Shown here in pieces: positions 60,643-64,000 of a stretch of 64,000 bases of DNA (positions are counted from its first letter, which is position 1; each line of letters opens with the position of its first letter). The notes beneath the pieces are model-generated. The model made no database searches. It saw only the letters and a list, made by a program, of their open reading frames with translations, and was not told the DNA's origin. The stretch is from the NCBI RefSeq assembly GCF_030403745.1, contig NZ_JAQMWP010000002.1, positions 434,001-498,000 on the forward strand, in the 5' to 3' direction. Origin of the DNA: Streptomyces sp. S.PB5 (GTDB lineage Bacteria; Actinomycetota; Actinomycetes; Streptomycetales; Streptomycetaceae). A program made the translations under genes and the position numbers.

Positions 60643-63144
60643 TCAGTGGTCGGTGCGCCGGGGAGAAGCGGGAGGTACCGGCTGCTCCAGTGCGGCCGAG
60701 AGTTCGAGGTCGGGCGCATCCACGGCGGGGTCCTCCCGCTCGTACGGAGTCTCCCCGTCCTCGTCCCGCGCCCGCAGCGTCCCGCGCTGGAACCCGGCCA
60801 GTGAGGACGCGGCGCGCTCGGCGGTGAACTCGTCGTCGTGAGCGTCCTCTTCGGCGGGCACGGCCTCCTCACGGAGCTCGGCGGCGAGACTGGTCTGGGG
60901 GACGCGGCGGGGCAGCGGCCCGGCACCGGGACGGCGTCCGGGTTGTGCGGCCGGGGTGACCGGCTCGGCGGCACCCGCGCGACGGGTTTCCCCGGGCCGG
61001 GCGTGTTCCCGACCGTCCGGGGTGCCCTTCCGGCGGGTGGGAAGGGCCGGGTTCGCGGCGGTCCGCGTCTGCTCCTGGCCTGCCGCGTCGTCCCGCCGGG
61101 CGGGGCCCGCGGCTTTGCCGTGCGCCTGTCCGCCGGTCGCTTCGGCGCGTGTCAGGCCGTCGAGAACTCTGGTCGCGGTGGCCTGCCCCTCGGTCGGTTC
61201 CGCGTCCGGCGGCTCCGCGGGCTCGTGCACGACGATCTCGTGCGGCAGCAGCACGATCGCCGTCGTACCGCCGTACGGGGAAGGGCGGAGGGTGACCGTG
61301 ATGCCGTGGCGGGTGGCGAGCTGGGCGATGACGAACATGCCGAGGCGGAGGTCGTCGGCCAGGGCCACCACGTCGAACTGCGGAGGAACCGCCAACTGGG
61401 CGTTGAGGGAGGCGTACTCCTCCTCCGACATACCGAGGCCGCGGTCCTCGACCTCCACCGCCAGGCCCTTGGCCACCAGCGCGGCGTGCACCGTGACGGG
61501 CGCCGGCGCGGGGGAGTACGCCGTCGCGTTGTCGATCAGCTCGGCCAGCAGGTGGATCACATCGGCCACCGCCGGCGGCGCCAGGAACACGTCCTCCTCG
61601 GTGTGCACCTCCGCCCGCTGGTACTCGGCGACCTCGCCCACCGCACTGCGCAGGATGTCGATCAGCGCGACCGGCTCCGACCAGCTGCGTCCCGGCCGCT
61701 CCCCGCTGACGACGACGAGATTCTCCTCGTACCGGCGCAACTGGCTGGCCGTGGAGTCCAGTTCGTAGAGGTCCTTCAGCACCTCGGGGTCGGTGTGCCG
61801 GCGTTCCAGGGCGTCGAGCTTGGTGAGCTGGAGGTTGACGAGGTTCTGGCTCTGCCGGGCGATACCGAGGATGACCTTCTGGAAACCGCGCCGGGTGTCG
61901 GCGAGTTCGACCGCGGTGTGCACGGCCGTACGCTGCGCCTTGTTGAACGCCATGGCCACCGAGCCGAGTTCGTCGCCGCCGTAGTCCAGCGGAGGTGCCG
62001 CGAGATCCACGTCGACCTTCTCGCCCCGGTCGAGCCGGGCGACCACGTCCGGCAGCCGCTCCTCCGCGAGGCTCAGGGTCGCCTCCCGCAGGCCGTGCAG
62101 CCGCCGGGACAGGGAGCGGGTGATCCGCCAGGACATGCCCACGCACAGCAGCAGACCGAGCAGGCCGCCCGCGCTCAGCGAGGCGGCGGTGAACAGCAGG
62201 CTGTCCGCCTTGTCGGCGCTGCGCGTGAGCAGCCCGGAGGTCTGGTCCTGGATCAGCCGGATGTACGCGGTGGTGACCGTGTCCAGCGCGGCGGTCCACT
62301 TCTTCTCCGCATCGGGCAGCGGCACCCTGCCGCCGGCGGCTTCCGACCGCGCGGCGAGCACCTGGTCCTCGATCTGCGTCAGCGTCCGCCACTCGGGGCT
62401 CTGCAGAATGCGCTCGGCCTGGATCTTCGCGCTGCCGCTCAGCTGCGGGACGATCTGGTCCTCGACGAGCCACCGCTGGCTGTGGACCAGCTTCGCGAAC
62501 GACGTCCACTCGGCGTCGGTCAGATGCCCGGTCGGCCAGGCGAGGGTGAGCCGGGCGTCCTCCTGGGAGACCAGTTCCGCCGCGTGCTCCAGCGCCACCA
62601 GCGGACCGGCCTGCGAGGTGAGGTCGCCGTCGTCGACCTGGGAGAGCTCCTGGAAGGCGTGGATCTGTTCGTCGATGATCGAGCTGTACTGATCGAGGGC
62701 CTGGGCCGCAGTGATGTCGGTCGGGTTGTCCACCTGGCCCCGGTAGTACTCCAGACTGCCCACCGAACCCAGCACCGAGTACAGCCGGTCCGAGATGCGC
62801 GCCGGCGCGTTGTTGATCGCCTCGGACTGTCCGACCAGCTTCCCGACCGCCTTGTCGGTCTCCTTGCGCTGTGCGTCCAGCGCGGCCCGCGAGCCGTGCG
62901 GGGAGGCCAGCCAGGCCGCCGACTGACTGCGTTCCCGCTGCAGGGCGAGGGTCGCGTCGGTGCCCAGCGCACCGGTGGACAGGCTCAGTTCGGTCTGTCC
63001 GCGCAGCCGCAGGCCCTCGGTGAACATCTGCGTCGTGGTCACACCCCACAGTGCGGTGAGGGTGACGCTGGGCACCAGGGCCAGCAGGATCAGCGAGAGA
63101 CGTATGGAGCCGAGACGGCGCCGGGCACCTGTCCGTGGAGACAT
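60643..63144 (-). CDS. Conservon sensor kinase-like protein with NIT-type sensor (CvnA type)
   Basis: An 833-residue membrane protein from ATG 63144. TM1 is IRLSLILLALVPSVTLTALW (about 14-33), then a helical extracytoplasmic sensor (about 35-310; LSLSTGALGTDATLALQRER at its start). TM2 is LSAGGLLGLLLCVGMSWRI, followed by HAMP-like sequence. The ATPase has ELIDNATAYSPAPAPV, EDRGLGMSEEEYASL and LRLGMFVIAQLATRHGI. The C-terminal 200 residues are a charged, low-complexity tail ending in the short motif RGTLRARDEDGETPYERED. It differs from the conservon 1 sensor mainly in the sensor and tail. Confidence 0.92.
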   Translation of the reverse strand: MSPRTGARRRLGSIRLSLILLALVPSVTLTALWGVTTTQMFTEGLRLRGQTELSLSTGALGTDATLALQRERSQSAAWLASPHGSRAALDAQRKETDKAVGKLVGQSEAINNAPARISDRLYSVLGSVGSLEYYRGQVDNPTDITAAQALDQYSSIIDEQIHAFQELSQVDDGDLTSQAGPLVALEHAAELVSQEDARLTLAWPTGHLTDAEWTSFAKLVHSQRWLVEDQIVPQLSGSAKIQAERILQSPEWRTLTQIEDQVLAARSEAAGGRVPLPDAEKKWTAALDTVTTAYIRLIQDQTSGLLTRSADKADSLLFTAASLSAGGLLGLLLCVGMSWRITRSLSRRLHGLREATLSLAEERLPDVVARLDRGEKVDVDLAAPPLDYGGDELGSVAMAFNKAQRTAVHTAVELADTRRGFQKVILGIARQSQNLVNLQLTKLDALERRHTDPEVLKDLYELDSTASQLRRYEENLVVVSGERPGRSWSEPVALIDILRSAVGEVAEYQRAEVHTEEDVFLAPPAVADVIHLLAELIDNATAYSPAPAPVTVHAALVAKGLAVEVEDRGLGMSEEEYASLNAQLAVPPQFDVVALADDLRLGMFVIAQLATRHGITVTLRPSPYGGTTAIVLLPHEIVVHEPAEPPDAEPTEGQATATRVLDGLTRAEATGGQAHGKAAGPARRDDAAGQEQTRTAANPALPTRRKGTPDGREHARPGETRRAGAAEPVTPAAQPGRRPGAGPLPRRVPQTSLAAELREEAVPAEEDAHDDEFTAERAASSLAGFQRGTLRARDEDGETPYEREDPAVDAPDLELSAALEQPVPPASPRRTDH

Positions 63145-63256
63145 TCGTCGTCCTAGGCGATGAGCAGGGAGTGGAACGGGGAGTGCGGAGCGGGGGATGG
63201 GGAGTTGCGGGGCGCAGCGGGGAGCGGTCGGGGGTGAGGCGATGCTATCCGTACGG

Positions 63257-64000
63257 TCAGCGGGTGCCGTTGGCCGCGAACTGTGCGACCGCGTCCACGT
63301 TCGCCTTCGTCACGAACGCCGGACCCGTGAGCACCGGGGACACCCCGCCACCGCTGACATTGCCGTTGGTGCGGTACAGCCACAGCGAGTCGACCGCCAG
63401 ATACCCCTGGAGATAGGGCTGTTGATCCACCGCGAACTGCACGGAACCGCTCCTGACCGCCTTGACCAGGTCCTTGTTGAGGTCGAAGGTCGCCACGCGC
63501 GCCCTGCTGCCCGACTCCTTCACCGACTCGACGGCGGTGAGCGCGAACTGGGCTCCGTTGGTGACCACTTCGTCGATCGTCGGATCCTGTCGCAGCTCGG
63601 CGGTGATCGTGCCGGCGACCGCGTCGCTGTCGGTGCCCTCCACATACAGGTTCTCGGTGTCGCCGCCGAAGGTCTTCCGCACCCCGGCGCAGCGGGCCTC
63701 CAGGGCCACGTTGCCGCGCTCGTGGATCACACAGAGCGCGTGCCGGGCCTTGAGTCCGTCCAGCTTGTCGCCGACGGCCTGTCCGGCCACGCTCTCGTCC
63801 TGGCCGAAGAACTCCAGCAGCCCCGCCGACTGCCAGGACCCCATCCCGGAGTTGAGCCCGACCACCGGGATACCCGCCGCCTTCGCCGCGGCCACCGGAC
63901 CTTGCATCGCCTGCGGCTTGGCGAGGGTCACCGCGATGCCGTCGACGTTCTCCCGTACGGCGTCCCGCACCAGCTCGGCCTGCCCGGCGGCGTCCGGATC
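63257..64000 (-). CDS. Sugar-type periplasmic binding protein (RbsB-like), 5' part outside window
   Basis: The last 247 codons of a type-I periplasmic-binding-fold protein; the frame is open to the right edge, so the signal peptide is not seen. VDGIAVTLAKPQAMQGPVAA, GIPVVGLNSGMG, then GSVQFAVDQQPYLQGYLAVD near the end are typical of ribose/xylose-type binding proteins. It would supply a sugar ABC transporter, but the rest of that operon is outside the window. The 112-base gap to conservon 2 shows nothing notable. Confidence 0.88.
   Translation of the reverse strand, partial: DPDAAGQAELVRDAVRENVDGIAVTLAKPQAMQGPVAAAKAAGIPVVGLNSGMGSWQSAGLLEFFGQDESVAGQAVGDKLDGLKARHALCVIHERGNVALEARCAGVRKTFGGDTENLYVEGTDSDAVAGTITAELRQDPTIDEVVTNGAQFALTAVESVKESGSRARVATFDLNKDLVKAVRSGSVQFAVDQQPYLQGYLAVDSLWLYRTNGNVSGGGVSPVLTGPAFVTKANVDAVAQFAANGTR

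Overview
The window looks like a Streptomyces chromosome segment. GC is very high with strong third-position bias. There are two complete A-B-C-D conservons (sensor kinase-like, roadblock/LC7, DUF742, small GTPase), two SpoIIE-type phosphatase/ATPase proteins, an FxSxx-COOH type radical-SAM locus and an actinobacterial Rhs protein. No rRNA, tRNA or CRISPR array was seen.

Region 1 (1-10125) is a glycan-use locus. It holds a sugar ABC importer (two permeases and a lipoprotein), a SurA-like small protein, a large GH38 alpha-mannosidase, an RpiR regulator and a SIS-domain protein. It continues across an insertion at 22404-32916 with a broken GH84 beta-N-acetylglucosaminidase, two GH35-type beta-galactosidases and a LacI regulator. 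A shared 15-bp operator-like palindrome sits in front of the importer, the mannosidase, the rpiR/SIS divergent pair and the GH84/GH35 divergent pair. This suggests one regulon for breaking down mannose/GlcNAc/galactose-containing glycans, such as complex N-glycans.

Region 2 (10116-22403) is an inserted island carrying a LamG-domain secreted protein, a 2337-residue Rhs/YD-repeat protein with a HINT domain and an unrecognised C-terminal toxin tip, a candidate immunity gene, and a second, decayed toxin-tip/immunity cassette. The island is bounded by a perfect 28-bp direct repeat that is the 3' end of the SIS gene. Beyond the right repeat the original SIS 3' codons survive with synonymous differences, so the island entered at that gene end and restored the reading frame.

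Region 3 (22404-27422) is the GH84 gene, destroyed by three insertion sequences (two IS5-family, one IS605-like with tnpA and tnpB). Only its N-terminal 198 codons and its C-terminal beta-propeller remain.

Region 4 (33112-49349) is signalling and redox: two SpoIIE/GAF/HATPase proteins, a two-component system divergent from a flavin electron-transfer operon (membrane ferredoxin-reductase-like protein, twin FMN-binding protein, ApbE flavin transferase), then an FxSxx-type peptide locus in which the TPR/NB-ARC gene and the radical-SAM gene are both broken, while a small precursor-like gene and a TPR gene are intact.

Region 5 (49662-64000) is a glycine-betaine/osmoprotectant ABC system (ATPase, two permeases, lipoprotein) split by conservon 1, followed by a HAL-family protein lacking the usual Ala-Ser-Gly triad and led by a 17-bp perfect hairpin, then conservon 2 and a partial sugar-type binding protein running off the right edge.
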